The position numbers and the translations under genes were made by a program. Of a DNA stretch of 64,000 bases, positions 1 through 8,221 are shown in pieces (within the stretch, counting starts at the first letter, position 1; each line of letters opens with the position of its first letter). The stretch is from JBBQSN01 sp963825505. GTDB taxonomy: Bacteria > Actinomycetota > Actinomycetes > Actinomycetales > CAWJMD01. The stretch covers positions 1 through 64,000 of the forward strand of contig CAWGTL010000001.1 in NCBI GenBank assembly GCA_963825505.1, written 5' to 3'. Under the pieces are notes generated by a model, which worked only from the letters and a program-made list of their open reading frames with translations, had not been told where the DNA came from and made no database searches.

Positions 1-42
1 GGTGTGGGTGAGGAGAGCAAAGGCGCTCTGGGTGCTGTGTTG

Positions 43-115
<73 letters not shown>

Positions 116-192
116 TGGGCCCTGCGTGTTCCTGCGTGCTCAACGGTAGCGGGCGGGCCGGGATGCCCATGGCGTCGATACGCTCGGGGACC

Positions 193-576
193 GTGGCCCA
201 CGACAACCCGCCCGAGCCCGACGCGCGCCGGCCGCGTGCGGTCTACGCGGTCGGCACCGACCGGATCCGCGGTTCTCGATGGCCAACGGCGGACGCTGCT
301 CGCCTGGCTGCGCACGTCGCTGACGTTCGTGGCGGCGGGCATCGGCGCGGTCGCCCTCACCGAGCTGATCGGTGACGAGCCGCTCGTCCGGGTCGCCGCC
401 GTGGTCGCCTGCCTCGTCGGCGCGGCCAGCGCGGTGACGGCGTACGTCCGCTGGGGACGGGTGGAGCGGGCGCTGCGGTGCGGCGCCCGCTGCCCTCGCC
501 GGTGCTCGGTCTGGTGCTCGTGCTCACCGTGGTCCTGGTGGCCGGCGTGGGCACCCTCCTCGGGCTCGTCCGGTGA
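193..576 (+). pseudogene. DUF202 (YidH-like) membrane protein, frame broken three times
   Basis: The translated pieces line up as one DUF202 protein of about 128 residues, but they lie in three frames. The N-terminus from GTG 193 reads up to VGTD, then DPRFSMANG, then RTLLAWLRTSLTFVAAGIG, then PLPSPVLGLVLVLTVVL to the stop. The family hallmark (M/A)N-x-RTLLAWLRTSL and three hydrophobic segments are all present. Each join needs one extra base, near 261, 290 and about 477. The stop overlaps the GTG of the next gene, also DUF202, so the pair forms an operon; tandem small DUF202 genes are common in actinobacteria. Function is unknown (small inner-membrane protein). Three single-base losses in 220 bp look more like sequencing error than natural decay. 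Confidence 0.7.
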
Positions 577-890
577 CCGACCCGCGCGACGCGGGCGCCC
601 AGCCGGAGCGCACCGCGCTCGCCTGGCAGCGGACCACGTTGGCGGTCGTCGTGGCTTGCGCCGCGGTGCTGCGGCTGGCGGCCGTGCGCGGGTCGCCGGC
701 GGGATCGGTCGTCGCCGTGGCGGCGGCGTTGCTCGCGGTCGCGGCGCTGGCGCGGGTCCGGTTCGGCTACAGCCGCTCGGCGCAGGACGTGCTGACCGGC
801 TCGGGCACGGTCGTCATGGGCCCGGCCGCGGTCACCACGGCGTCGATCGCGCTGCTCGGCACCGCCGCGCTCGTGGTCGGCCTGACGTGA
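573..890 (+). CDS. DUF202 family small membrane protein
   Basis: This 105-residue protein starts GTG in a GTGA overlap with the preceding DUF202 gene. It contains ERTALAWQRTTLAVVV at about residues 12-27, the diverged DUF202 signature, and three hydrophobic stretches (about 22-42, 45-62, 80-103) consistent with a small integral membrane protein. The family has no established biochemical role. It differs from its neighbour in having Q for L in the LAW-x-RT motif, which fits two paralogous subtypes encoded side by side. Its own stop overlaps the next start, so three genes are translationally coupled. Confidence 0.85.
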   Translation: MTDPRDAGAQPERTALAWQRTTLAVVVACAAVLRLAAVRGSPAGSVVAVAAALLAVAALARVRFGYSRSAQDVLTGSGTVVMGPAAVTTASIALLGTAALVVGLT

Positions 891-1135
891 CCGGCCACCC
901 CGTCGCGACCCTGCTGCGGGACGCCGCGGCCGGTCGGTTCCCCGCGCCCGACGGCGGGTGGCACCGGGTGCCGCCGTGGCGCGCCGGCGTCGGGGCGGTG
1001 CTCGCCTTCACCGGCCACGCCGTGCTCGCGGTCGGCGGCGACGTCCGCGACGACATGCAGGTGCTCGGTCCGCCGAGCGGTGGTGCGGTGGTGCTGGTGA
1101 GCCGAGGGCCCGGTGGGCTGCCGGAGAGGGGCTAG
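887..1135 (+). CDS. Short ORF resembling the N-terminus of an actinobacterial GNAT-type protein, probably truncated
   Basis: The GTG start overlaps the DUF202 stop (GTGA). The 82 residues begin with LLRDAAAGRFPAPDGGW, then VPPWRAGVGAVLAFTGHAVLAV. From memory this resembles the start of actinobacterial GNAT-like proteins that are several times longer. After VRDDM the sequence becomes glycine-rich and stops, and the convergent minus-strand ORF begins to overlap there. Given the indels on both sides, a further frameshift or a true 3' truncation is likely. The call rests on resemblance of a short segment, so the family assignment is tentative. Confidence 0.45.
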   Translation: MTGHPVATLLRDAAAGRFPAPDGGWHRVPPWRAGVGAVLAFTGHAVLAVGGDVRDDMQVLGPPSGGAVVLVSRGPGGLPERG

Positions 1136-1235
1136 GCGGTCCAGTCGAACAGCGCCTCGCCGGCCGACAGGAATCCCCACCACAGCAGGGCCCCCCCCCC
1201 CGAGCCACGGCCGGTGCGCCCGCGTCCAGGCTCAT
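1132..1235 (-). other. Possible small ORF coupled to paaK, interrupted at an 11-C homopolymer
   Basis: The ATG overlaps the paaK stop (ATGA), the usual sign of a translationally coupled downstream gene. The frame starts MSLDAGAPAVARGG and, if one base is added to the C tract at 1191-1201 (G tract on this strand), continues ALLWWGFLSAGEALFDWTA to a stop at 1132. Without that correction the frame runs into low-quality sequence. The repaired product would be only about 34 residues, of unknown function, ending tail-to-tail with the plus-strand ORF. Confidence 0.35.
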
Positions 1236-2537
1236 GCTTTCGTCCTCTCGTCGACGATCCGCCGCATCTTGCCGAGCGACCGCTCGATCGTCTCGGGGTC
1301 GCGCACCTCGACGGCGATCGACACGCCCACGAGCCCCTTCACGAGTCCGGCCAGCTCGCGCCCGGCACGCTCGCCGTCGTCGCGCGAGGCGTCGGCGCGG
1401 CGCTCGACGGTGACGGTCAGGTCGTCCATCCGCCCGGTCCGCGTCAGCACGCACTGGAAGTGCGGCGACAGCGCGGGCAGGCGCAGCAGGATCTCCTCCA
1501 CCTGGGTCGGGAACACGTTGACGCCACGGACGATCATCATGTCGTCGGTGCGGCCGGTCACCTTCTCCATCCGCCGCATCGACCGCGCGGTGCCGGGAGG
1601 AGCCGGGTGAGATCCCTTGTCCGATAACGGATCACCGGCATCGCCTGCTTCGTCAGCGAGGTGAGGACCAGCTCGCCCTTCTCGCCGTCGGGCAGCACCT
1701 CGTCGGTGAGCGGGTCCACCACCTCGGGGTAGAAGTGGTCCTCCCACACGTGCAGGCCGTCCTTGGTCTCCACGCACTCGTTGGCCACGCCCGGCCCCAT
1801 CACCTCGGACAGCCCGTAGATGTCGACGGCGTGCATGTCGAGCCGCTGCTCGATCTCGGCGCGCATCTGGTCGGTCCACGGCTCGGCACCGAAGACGCCG
1901 ACCTTCAGCGACGTGGAGGTCGGTTCGACACCCTGCTTCACCATCTCGTCGACGATCGCGAGCATGTACGACGGCGTCACCATGATCGCGTCCGCGCCGA
2001 AGTCCTGGATGAGCGTCACCTGGCGCTCGGTCATGCCCCCGACACCGGGACGACCGTGCACCCCGAGCGCCTCGGCGCCGTAGTGGGCACCGAGCCCGCC
2101 GGTAAACAACCCGTAGCCGTACGCGACGTGCACCACGTCGCCGGCCGGACCCCGGCCGCCCGCAGCGACCTCGCCATCACCAACGCCCAGGTGCGGATGT
2201 CGTCCGCGGTGTAGCCGACCACGGTCGCCTTGCCCGTCGTCCCGGACGACGCGTGGACGCGCGAGACCTGCTCGCGCGGCACGGCGAACATGCCGAACGG
2301 GTAGTTGTCGCGCAGGTCCTGCTTGGTGGTGAACGGGAACCGGGCGAGGTCGTCGAGGGAGCGGACGTCGTCGGGGTGCACGCCGGCGGCCTCGAACGAG
2401 CGCCGGTAGTGCGGGACGTTCTCGTACGCGTGCCGCACCGACCACTGCAGGCGCTCGAGCTGGAGCGCGGAGATCTCGTCGCGCGAGGCGGTCTCGATCG
2501 GCTCGAGGTCGCCGGGCTGCGGGGACAGGTCGAGCAC
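1232..2537 (-). pseudogene. paaK: Phenylacetate-CoA ligase PaaK, interrupted by two single-base losses
   Basis: PaaK activates phenylacetate to phenylacetyl-CoA (ATP, CoA), supplying the substrate of the PaaABCDE epoxidase encoded 2 kb away. The adenylate-forming signature SSGTTGKATVVGYT, then AYGYGLFTGGLGAHYGAE, YGLSEVMGPGVA and the C-terminal GRTDDMMIVRGVNVFPTQ are present in order but in three frames. One G is missing near 2150 and another near 1600; each restores a GGG run and yields about 435 residues, the normal family length. I place the start at the GTG at 2537, preceded by GGAGG at 5-nt spacing and giving VLDLSPQPGDLEPIE. A longer frame from GTG 2606 is possible. Everything else looks under selection, so the breaks are probably sequence errors. 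Confidence 0.85.
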
Positions 2538-2650
2538 GGGCACCTCCGCCGTCGGGGTCTGGTCGACCCACGAGCCATCCTGCCGCCAGGCGGTGGCGGC
2601 GAGCACCGATCTGCGTGGATCGCCCGCGCGCGCCGCGCGGCCGCGACCGC

Positions 2651-2656
2651 GATACT
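2651..2656 (+). promoter_or_regulatory. -10 element of a probable leaderless promoter (DUF2891 gene)
   Basis: GATACT lies 6 nt before the GTG at 2663 and no Shine-Dalgarno precedes that codon. This -10-to-start spacing is typical of leaderless actinobacterial mRNA. The stretch ATACTGCGGT recurs in the promoter of the agmatinase-type gene at 11624. Confidence 0.5.
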
Positions 2657-2662
2657 GCGGTC

Positions 2663-3658
2663 GTGCTCACCGACCTCGGCCCCGTCTGGGCCGCCACCGT
2701 CCTGCAGGTGCTGCGCACGCCGTACCCGTACGCGGCCCAGCACGTCTCGACCGGTCCGGCCGACGTCGGCGCACCGCCGCAGGTTCTGCACCCGGCGTTC
2801 CACGGCAGCTTCGACTGGCACTCCTCGGTGCACATGCAGTGGTCGGCGGTGCAGCTGCTCGAACGCGGCGCCGCGGGGGAGTGCGGCGCCGACCTCGTCG
2901 ACGAGCTCGACGTCCGGCTCGCGCCGGGACCGTGCGCCTCGGAGGCGGCCTACCTGCGGGCGCACCCGTCCTTCGAGCGTCCGTACGGGTGGGCCTGGGC
3001 GGCGACGCTGGCGGCCGGGGCGTCCACGTCGGTGCACCCGGCGGCCGGTGCGTGGGCAGGAGCCCTCGAACCGGTGGCGGACGCCGTCGCGGACCTGACG
3101 ACCGACTGGCTGCGGCGGCTGAGCTACCCGGTCCGCCACGGCGTCCACTCCAGCACGGCGTTCGCCCTCGCGCTCCTGCACGGGGCCTTCTCCGCGCTCG
3201 GCCGGGACGACGTCGTCGACCAGGTGCGGACGCGGGCGGTCGACTGGTTCGGCGGCGACACCGACCACGACCCCCGGTTCGAGCCGAGCGGCGAGGACTT
3301 CCTGTCGCCCACGCTCACCGAGGCCGACCTCATGCGTCGCGTCCTTCCGTCCAGCGAGTTCCGTTCGTGGCTCACGGGTTTCGCGCCGACGCTGGGCGAG
3401 GAGGGCGACCTGCTGCTCGAGCTGCCGGTGGTCACCGACCGCACCGACGGACGGATGGGCCACCTCGTCGGTCTCGCGCTGTCGCGCGCCTGGCAGCTCC
3501 GGGCCCTCGCGCCGCACCTCGACGACGCCGAGCACGACCGCGCGCTCGCTGCCGCGGACGAGCTCGTGGCCTCGACGCTGCCGTCGGTCAGCGGCGAGGA
3601 CTTCATGGCGACGCACTGGCTGGTGTCGTTCGTCCTGCTGGGCGAGCTGGCGGTCTGA
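2663..3658 (+). CDS. DUF2891 family protein
   Basis: The 331-residue protein carries the DUF2891 hallmark HPAFHGSFDWHSSVHMQW at about residues 43-60. The rest is an all-helical toroid-like sequence with histidine and tryptophan repeats (for example SSTAFALALLHGAF and FMATHWLVSFVLL). No signal peptide is visible. Members are uncharacterised; the conserved His/Asp/Trp cluster suggests a metal- or carbohydrate-binding toroid, but that is inference. The start is chosen as GTG 2663 because of the -10 element just upstream; a longer start at 2615 would run into the paaK leader. The stop overlaps the ATG of the TetR gene, so the two are co-transcribed. Confidence 0.8.
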   Translation: MLTDLGPVWAATVLQVLRTPYPYAAQHVSTGPADVGAPPQVLHPAFHGSFDWHSSVHMQWSAVQLLERGAAGECGADLVDELDVRLAPGPCASEAAYLRAHPSFERPYGWAWAATLAAGASTSVHPAAGAWAGALEPVADAVADLTTDWLRRLSYPVRHGVHSSTAFALALLHGAFSALGRDDVVDQVRTRAVDWFGGDTDHDPRFEPSGEDFLSPTLTEADLMRRVLPSSEFRSWLTGFAPTLGEEGDLLLELPVVTDRTDGRMGHLVGLALSRAWQLRALAPHLDDAEHDRALAAADELVASTLPSVSGEDFMATHWLVSFVLLGELAV

Positions 3659-4257
3659 TGACGGACCGCCCCGCCGTCGGACGTCCGCGCCGGTACGACA
3701 CCGACGCGCTGCTCGAGGTCGCCGTGCGGGTGTTCACCGAGCGCGGCTACGACGGGACCTCACTGGCCGACCTCGCCGCGGCGTCGGGGACGTCCAAGTC
3801 GTCGCTGTACACGCACGTGGAGGGCAAGGAGCACCTGCTGCGGCTCGCGCTCGACCGCGCGCTCGAGCCGCTGTTCGCCGTCCTGGACGAGCCCGGCGCG
3901 ACGTCCGGCCGCGCGATCCAGCGGCTCGAGCACGTGGTGCGGCGCGAGGTGGAGGTGCTGGTCGAGCGGCTGCCGTACGTGACGCTGCTGCTGCGGGTGC
4001 GGGGCAACACCGAGACCGAGCGCTGGGCGCTGGGGCGTCGGCGCGAGTTCGACCGCGTGGTCGCGGGCCTGGTCGCCCGTGCGGCGGCCGAGGGCGACGT
4101 GCGCACCGACCTGGACCCGGCGACGCTGGCGCGGCTGCTGTTCGGCACCGTGAACTCGCTGGTGGAGTGGTACCGGCCGGACCGTCCTGGCGCCCGCACC
4201 GCCGCCCAGCTGGCCGACGACGTGGTGCGGCTGTCGTTCGACGGCCTGCGGGCTTGA
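3658..4257 (+). CDS. TetR family regulator, probable PaaR-like repressor of the paa operon
   Basis: This 199-residue TetR/AcrR protein has an N-terminal HTH at residues 10-57 (FTERGYDGTSLADLAAAS, then SKSSLYTHV). It is followed by the helical ligand-binding domain, with DLDPATLARLLFGTVNSLVEWY near the C-terminus. The ATG overlaps the DUF2891 stop (TGATG). It lies 87 bp upstream of paaA in the same direction, and its stop codon sits inside the -35 box of the paaA promoter. TetR-type PaaR proteins answering to phenylacetyl-CoA control paa genes in Thermus and Corynebacterium. The palindrome downstream matches the Thermus consensus I recall at all but one fixed position. The ligand is inferred. 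Confidence 0.85.
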   Translation: MTDRPAVGRPRRYDTDALLEVAVRVFTERGYDGTSLADLAAASGTSKSSLYTHVEGKEHLLRLALDRALEPLFAVLDEPGATSGRAIQRLEHVVRREVEVLVERLPYVTLLLRVRGNTETERWALGRRREFDRVVAGLVARAAAEGDVRTDLDPATLARLLFGTVNSLVEWYRPDRPGARTAAQLADDVVRLSFDGLRA

Positions 4258-4281
4258 CCCCGCCCGAGCGCGCGGTAGAAT
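4254..4281 (+). promoter_or_regulatory. paaA promoter (TTGACC - 16 nt - TAGAAT)
   Basis: The -35 hexamer TTGACC (4254-4259) overlaps the tetR stop codon and is followed after 16 nt by TAGAAT (4276-4281). This is one of the best sigma70-like promoters in the window. The start point would fall inside the palindrome at 4286-4297, leaving a leader of about 55 nt with GAGGAGG before the paaA GTG. Confidence 0.75.
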
Positions 4282-4285
4282 TTCC

Positions 4286-4297
4286 GAACGATCGTTC
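4286..4297 (+). promoter_or_regulatory. TetR-type operator palindrome over the paaA transcription start
   Basis: GAACGATCGTTC is a perfect 12-bp palindrome beginning 5 bp after the -10 box, so a bound repressor would block initiation. The context CGAACGATCGTTCT fits the pattern CNAACGNNCGTTNG, which I recall for the Thermus thermophilus PaaR operator, except for the last base. The adjacent tetR gene is the obvious source of the repressor. Confidence 0.75.
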
Positions 4298-4344
4298 TGA
4301 AACTGGCGCCGGTGCCGGACCCGCTGCGCGTCGAGGAGGCCCCT

Positions 4345-5361
4345 GTGTACGGCAACGACTTCGGTGAGGACCCCACCCGCCCCGCCGCCGCGCCCCGGCC
4401 GGCGGCCGCGGACGAGGTGTCGCCCGAGCAGGCCGGCTTCGACGCCGTGCTGGCGAGCGGGCAGATGATCGAGCCGCGCGACTGGATGCCGGAGGGGTAC
4501 CGCAAGACCCTGGTGCGCCAGATCGCCCAGCACGCGCACTCGGAGATCATCGGGATGCAGCCGGAGGGCAACTGGATCTCGCGGGCGCCGTCGCTGCGTC
4601 GCAAGGCGATCCTGATCGCCAAGGTGCAGGACGAGGCCGGCCACGGGCTCTACCTGTACTCCGCTGCCGAGACCCTCGGCACCGAGCGCGCCGAGCTGCT
4701 CGACCTGCTGCACGCGGGCCGGCAGAAGTACTCCTCGATCTTCAACTACCCGACGCCCACCTGGGCCGACATGGGGGCGATCGGATGGCTGGTCGACGGC
4801 GCCGCGATCGTCAACCAGGTGCCGATCTGCCGCTGCTCGTACGGGCCCTACGCCCGGGCGATGGTGCGGATCTGCAAGGAGGAGTCGTTCCACCAGCGGC
4901 AGGGCTTCGAGATCCTGCACACGCTCTCGCACGGCACGCCCGAGCAGAAGGCGATGGCGCAGGACGCCGTCGACCGCTGGTGGTGGCCGTCGCTGATGAT
5001 GTTCGGCCCGCCGGACGCGGAGTCGCCGAACTCCGCGCAGTCGATGGCCTGGGGCATCAAGCGGTTCAGCAACGACGAGCTGCGGCAGCGGTTCATCGAC
5101 ATGACCGTCCCGCAGGCGCAGGTGCTCGGGCTGACCCTGCCCGATCCCGACCTGCGGTGGGACGACGAGACCGGGCACTGGGTGCCGGGCCCGATCGACT
5201 GGGACGAGTTCTACGCGGTGCTCAAGGGCCGCGGGCCGTGCAACGAGCAGCGGATGACGCACCGCCGCTCTGCCCACGAGGAGGGCGCCTGGGTACGTGA
5301 GGCGGCCGACGCCTACGCCGCCAAGCAGGCCACCCGGGCTGACTCGGCGGCCGTGGCGTGA
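4345..5361 (+). CDS. paaA: 1,2-phenylacetyl-CoA epoxidase, catalytic subunit PaaA
   Basis: This is the di-iron oxygenase subunit that epoxidises the ring of phenylacetyl-CoA, acting with PaaB, PaaC and the reductase PaaE. The 338 residues match the family. Carboxylate/histidine ligand motifs are visible: SEIIGMQPEGNW near residue 66, VQDEAGH at 94-100 and KEESFHQRQG at 178-187. The N-terminal 40 residues are an alanine/proline-rich extension. The start is GTG with GAGGAGG five bases upstream. It is the first gene of a five-gene operon in which each downstream gene overlaps its predecessor by a GTGA, so synthesis is tightly coupled. Expression is probably controlled by the TetR protein encoded just upstream. 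Confidence 0.97.
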   Translation: MYGNDFGEDPTRPAAAPRPAAADEVSPEQAGFDAVLASGQMIEPRDWMPEGYRKTLVRQIAQHAHSEIIGMQPEGNWISRAPSLRRKAILIAKVQDEAGHGLYLYSAAETLGTERAELLDLLHAGRQKYSSIFNYPTPTWADMGAIGWLVDGAAIVNQVPICRCSYGPYARAMVRICKEESFHQRQGFEILHTLSHGTPEQKAMAQDAVDRWWWPSLMMFGPPDAESPNSAQSMAWGIKRFSNDELRQRFIDMTVPQAQVLGLTLPDPDLRWDDETGHWVPGPIDWDEFYAVLKGRGPCNEQRMTHRRSAHEEGAWVREAADAYAAKQATRADSAAVA

Positions 5362-5729
5362 ACGAGCCCGAGCGTCCCGAGGTGCGGGCCGAGGGCGGGC
5401 ACGGCGCCGTCCCGGTCGAGGGCGTGCCCACCCACGCGCCGCGCCGGACCCGTGACTGGCCGCTGTGGGAGGTCTTCGTCCGCGGCAAGCGCGGGCTCTC
5501 GCACACCCACGCCGGCTCGTTGCACGCGCCGGACGCGGCGATGGCGCTGCGGAACGCGCGCGACCTCTACACCCGCCGGTCCGAGGGCGTCTCGATCTGG
5601 GTGGTCCCGGCCGCGCAGATCACGGCCTCCAGCCCGGACGAGAAGGACGCCTTCTTCGACCCCGCGGCCGACAAGACCTACCGGCACCCCACGTTCTACG
5701 ACATCCCCGACGAGGTGCAGCACCTGTGA
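5358..5729 (+). CDS. paaB: 1,2-phenylacetyl-CoA epoxidase subunit PaaB
   Basis: PaaB is the small structural subunit that bridges PaaA-PaaC heterodimers of the epoxidase. The 123 residues contain the conserved core WPLWEVFVRGKRGLSHTHAG (about 34-53) and ALRNARDLYTRR with VWVV-type strands after it; the C-terminus HPTFYDIPDEVQHL is also typical. The first 30 residues are a poorly conserved, proline-rich extension that could be shortened by an internal start, but the GTGA overlap with paaA supports the longer form. Confidence 0.95.
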   Translation: MNEPERPEVRAEGGHGAVPVEGVPTHAPRRTRDWPLWEVFVRGKRGLSHTHAGSLHAPDAAMALRNARDLYTRRSEGVSIWVVPAAQITASSPDEKDAFFDPAADKTYRHPTFYDIPDEVQHL

Positions 5730-6493
5730 CCGCCTCGACCACGATGCCGGCCCTGGCGCGGTACGCCGTCGCGCTCGGGGACGACGCCCTGGTGCTGTCG
5801 CAGCGCTTCGGCGAGTGGGTCTCGCGCGCCCCGCAGCTGGAGGAGGACGTCGCGCTCGCGAACATCGGGCTCGACCTGCTCGGCCAGGCCCGCTCGCTGC
5901 TCACCTACGCCGGCGAGGTCGAGGGCGCCGGGCGCGACGAGGACGCCCTGGCGTACCTGCGCGAGGAGCGCGACTTCCTGTCGTGCCACCTGGTGGAGCT
6001 CGAGAACGGCGACTTCGCCTTCACCATCGCGCGGATGCTGGTGTTCTCCACCTACCAGCACGCGCTGTACTCGGCGCTGATGTCGTCCACCGACGAGACC
6101 CTCGCCGCCGTCGCGGCCAAGGCGGTCAAGGAGGTCGACTACCACCGCGACCACGCCACCGAGTGGACCCTGCGGCTCGGGGACGGCACCGACGAGAGCC
6201 ACCGCCGGATGCAGGCGGCGGCCGACGAGGTGCGCCGCTACTCCGACGAGCTGTTCGACGCCTCGTGGATCCCGGTCGAGCTGCTGGAGTCCGGTGCGGC
6301 CGTCGACGTCTCGACGTTGCACGAGGGTTGCCGGCGGTCGTGGGAGTCGGTGCTCGAGCGGGCCACGATCGAGCTGACCGAGGTCGTCCCGGCCGTGGGT
6401 GGCGGACGTCGCGGCGTCCACGACGTGCGGATGGGCTACCTGCTCGCGGAGATGCAGCACCTGCACCGCTCGCACCCGGGGGCGTCGTGGTGA
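5726..6493 (+). CDS. paaC: 1,2-phenylacetyl-CoA epoxidase, structural subunit PaaC
   Basis: PaaC (255 residues) is the non-catalytic ferritin-like partner of PaaA. It begins with RYAVALGDDALVLSQRFGEW and contains ANIGLDLLGQARSLLTYAG and KEVDYHRDHATEW, the helical-bundle motifs expected for the family. In this subunit the iron site is degenerate in characterised homologues. The GTG start overlaps the paaB stop (GTGA) and the stop overlaps paaD in the same way, implying stoichiometric production of the complex. Confidence 0.96.
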   Translation: MTASTTMPALARYAVALGDDALVLSQRFGEWVSRAPQLEEDVALANIGLDLLGQARSLLTYAGEVEGAGRDEDALAYLREERDFLSCHLVELENGDFAFTIARMLVFSTYQHALYSALMSSTDETLAAVAAKAVKEVDYHRDHATEWTLRLGDGTDESHRRMQAAADEVRRYSDELFDASWIPVELLESGAAVDVSTLHEGCRRSWESVLERATIELTEVVPAVGGGRRGVHDVRMGYLLAEMQHLHRSHPGASW

Positions 6494-6984
6494 CCGCCAC
6501 CGCCTCCGTGGAGGCGGCGCGCGCGGTCGCGGCCACCGTCCTCGACCCCGAGGTCCCGGTGCTGACGATCGACGACCTCGGGATCCTGCGCGACGTGCGG
6601 GTAGCCGACGACGGCGCGGTCGAGGTCGACCTCACCCCCACCTACTCCGGCTGCCCGGCCGTCGAGGCGATCGAGCAGGACGTCGAGAAGGCTTTGCTGG
6701 CAGCGGGTTTCACCGAGGTGCGGGTCCGTCGGGTGCTCGCGCCGGCCTGGACGACGGACTGGATCAGCGACGACGGTCGTCGCCGGCTGGCGGAGTACGG
6801 CATCGCCCCGCCGTCCGGCACCCGCGCCGTCGGACCCGTCGCCGTGCAGCTCGGCGTGCGGTGCCCGCAGTGCGGCTCGCCGCGCACCAAGGAGCTGTCG
6901 CGGTTCGGGTCCACCGCCTGCAAGGCGCTGTGGCGCTGCGAGGACTGCCGCGAGCCGTTCGACCACTTCAAGGTGCTGCGGTGA
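6490..6984 (+). CDS. paaD: PaaD, MIP18/DUF59-type iron-sulfur assembly factor for the epoxidase
   Basis: PaaD (164 residues) is needed for epoxidase activity and belongs to the DUF59/SufT-like group involved in Fe-S assembly. The DUF59 domain occupies residues 5-85, with DPEVPVLTIDDLGILRDV and LTPTYSGCPAVEAIE. The C-terminal part has a zinc-ribbon-like set of cysteines, CPQC at 125-128 and C144, C150, C153 in TACKALWRCEDC. Two in-frame GTG codons (6487, 6490) are possible; I use the one overlapping the paaC stop as GTGA. It most likely serves the [2Fe-2S] centre of PaaE encoded next. Confidence 0.95.
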   Translation: MTATASVEAARAVAATVLDPEVPVLTIDDLGILRDVRVADDGAVEVDLTPTYSGCPAVEAIEQDVEKALLAAGFTEVRVRRVLAPAWTTDWISDDGRRRLAEYGIAPPSGTRAVGPVAVQLGVRCPQCGSPRTKELSRFGSTACKALWRCEDCREPFDHFKVLR

Positions 6985-8117
6985 CCGCCGGAACCCGGGA
7001 GATCGTCGGCGGCACCACCAGCACGGACGAGCAGGTCGCGTCCACGCGGTCGCGCACCCACGCGCACCGGCTGGTGGTCACCGACCTCGAACAGCTCACC
7101 GACGACGCCGTGGCGATCACCTTCGGCGTCCCGGACGACCTGCGCGACCGGTTCGACTTCACGCCCGGCCAGCACCTGACGCTGGTGACCCGGGTCGACG
7201 GCGAGGAGGTGCGGCGCAGCTACTCGATCTGCTCTCCGCCGTCCGAGGGCCGGCTCCGGATCGCGGTGAAGCGGCTGGAGGGCGGGCTCTTCTCGGGTCA
7301 CGCGCTGTCGTCGATCGAGGTCGGCGACGAGCTCGACGTGATGGAGCCGGCCGGCAGGTTCGGCACCACTGCGGACCCGACCCGTTCTCGCAACGTCGTC
7401 CTCGTGGCCGCCGGTAGCGGGATCACGCCGATCATGGCGATCCTCGGCGCCGTGCTCACCGGCGAGCCGGACAGCACCGCCACCCTGGTCTACGGCAACC
7501 GGGTCAGCGGCTCGGTGATGTTCACCGAGGAGATCGCCGACCTCAAGGACCGGTACCCGGCGCGGCTGCAGGTGGTGCACGTGCTCTCCCGCGAGGCGCA
7601 CGACGCCGAGCTGCTGCACGGGCGGATCGACGAGGAGAAGCTGCGCACCCTCCTGGCCACGCTGATCCCGCCGGAGACCATCGACGACTGGTACCTCTGC
7701 GGTCCGTTCGCGATGGTGCAGCAGGTGCACGCGACGTTGCAGGACGAGGGCGTCGACAAGCACGACATCCACCTCGAGCTGTTCCACGTCGACGGCGAGC
7801 AGCCGCGGCTGACGCGGCGCACCGAGAGCGGCGAGGCACCGTCGTGCGAGGTCACGGTCCGGCTCGACGGCCGGTCGTCGACGTTCGCGATGCCGGAGGA
7901 GGGGTCGGTGCTCGACGCCACCCTCGCCGTCCGCGCCGACGCCCCGTTCGCGTGCAAGGGCGGCGTGTGCGGGACCTGCCGGTCGAAGGTGGTCGAGGGC
8001 GAGGTCGAGATGACGCGCAACTACGCGCTGGAGCCCGCCGAGATCGAGGCCGGCTACGTGCTGGCGTGCCAGTCGGTGCCGACCACGCCGAAGCTGGTGC
8101 TCGACTTCGACGCCTGA
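6981..8117 (+). CDS. paaE: 1,2-phenylacetyl-CoA epoxidase reductase PaaE
   Basis: PaaE passes electrons from NADPH to the PaaA di-iron centre. The 378 residues show the expected order: a ferredoxin-reductase FAD domain with RRSYSICS at 78-85, an NADP domain with GSGITP at 145-150 and CGPFAMV at 240-246, and a C-terminal plant-type ferredoxin domain with CKGGVCGTC at 325-333 plus C363. It is the last gene of the operon, with GTGA overlap to paaD. The later pathway genes (paaG, paaZ, paaF, paaH) are not in this window. Confidence 0.97.
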   Translation: MTAGTREIVGGTTSTDEQVASTRSRTHAHRLVVTDLEQLTDDAVAITFGVPDDLRDRFDFTPGQHLTLVTRVDGEEVRRSYSICSPPSEGRLRIAVKRLEGGLFSGHALSSIEVGDELDVMEPAGRFGTTADPTRSRNVVLVAAGSGITPIMAILGAVLTGEPDSTATLVYGNRVSGSVMFTEEIADLKDRYPARLQVVHVLSREAHDAELLHGRIDEEKLRTLLATLIPPETIDDWYLCGPFAMVQQVHATLQDEGVDKHDIHLELFHVDGEQPRLTRRTESGEAPSCEVTVRLDGRSSTFAMPEEGSVLDATLAVRADAPFACKGGVCGTCRSKVVEGEVEMTRNYALEPAEIEAGYVLACQSVPTTPKLVLDFDA

Positions 8118-8209
8118 TCGGAGGGCGCGGAGTGTGCCCACAGTCCCGTGCAGGGCGACGCGTCGTCCACAGGATCTGTTGCAGCACAGTGGTTGTCGGT
8201 GGTGACGCC

Positions 8210-8215
8210 TAGTCT
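8210..8215 (+). promoter_or_regulatory. -10 element of a probable leaderless promoter (DUF222 gene)
   Basis: TAGTCT ends 6 nt before the ATG at 8222, with no Shine-Dalgarno between them. The spacing matches several other leaderless candidates in this window and supports ATG 8222 as the true start of the DUF222/HNH gene, even though that codon is not in the frame of the body of the gene. Confidence 0.45.
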
Positions 8216-8221
8216 TGGGGT

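Noticed and set aside
1191..1201. An 11-C tract as a phase-variation switch
   Set aside because: It lies in a putative 34-residue ORF among many other homopolymer-type indels, so sequence error is the simpler reading.
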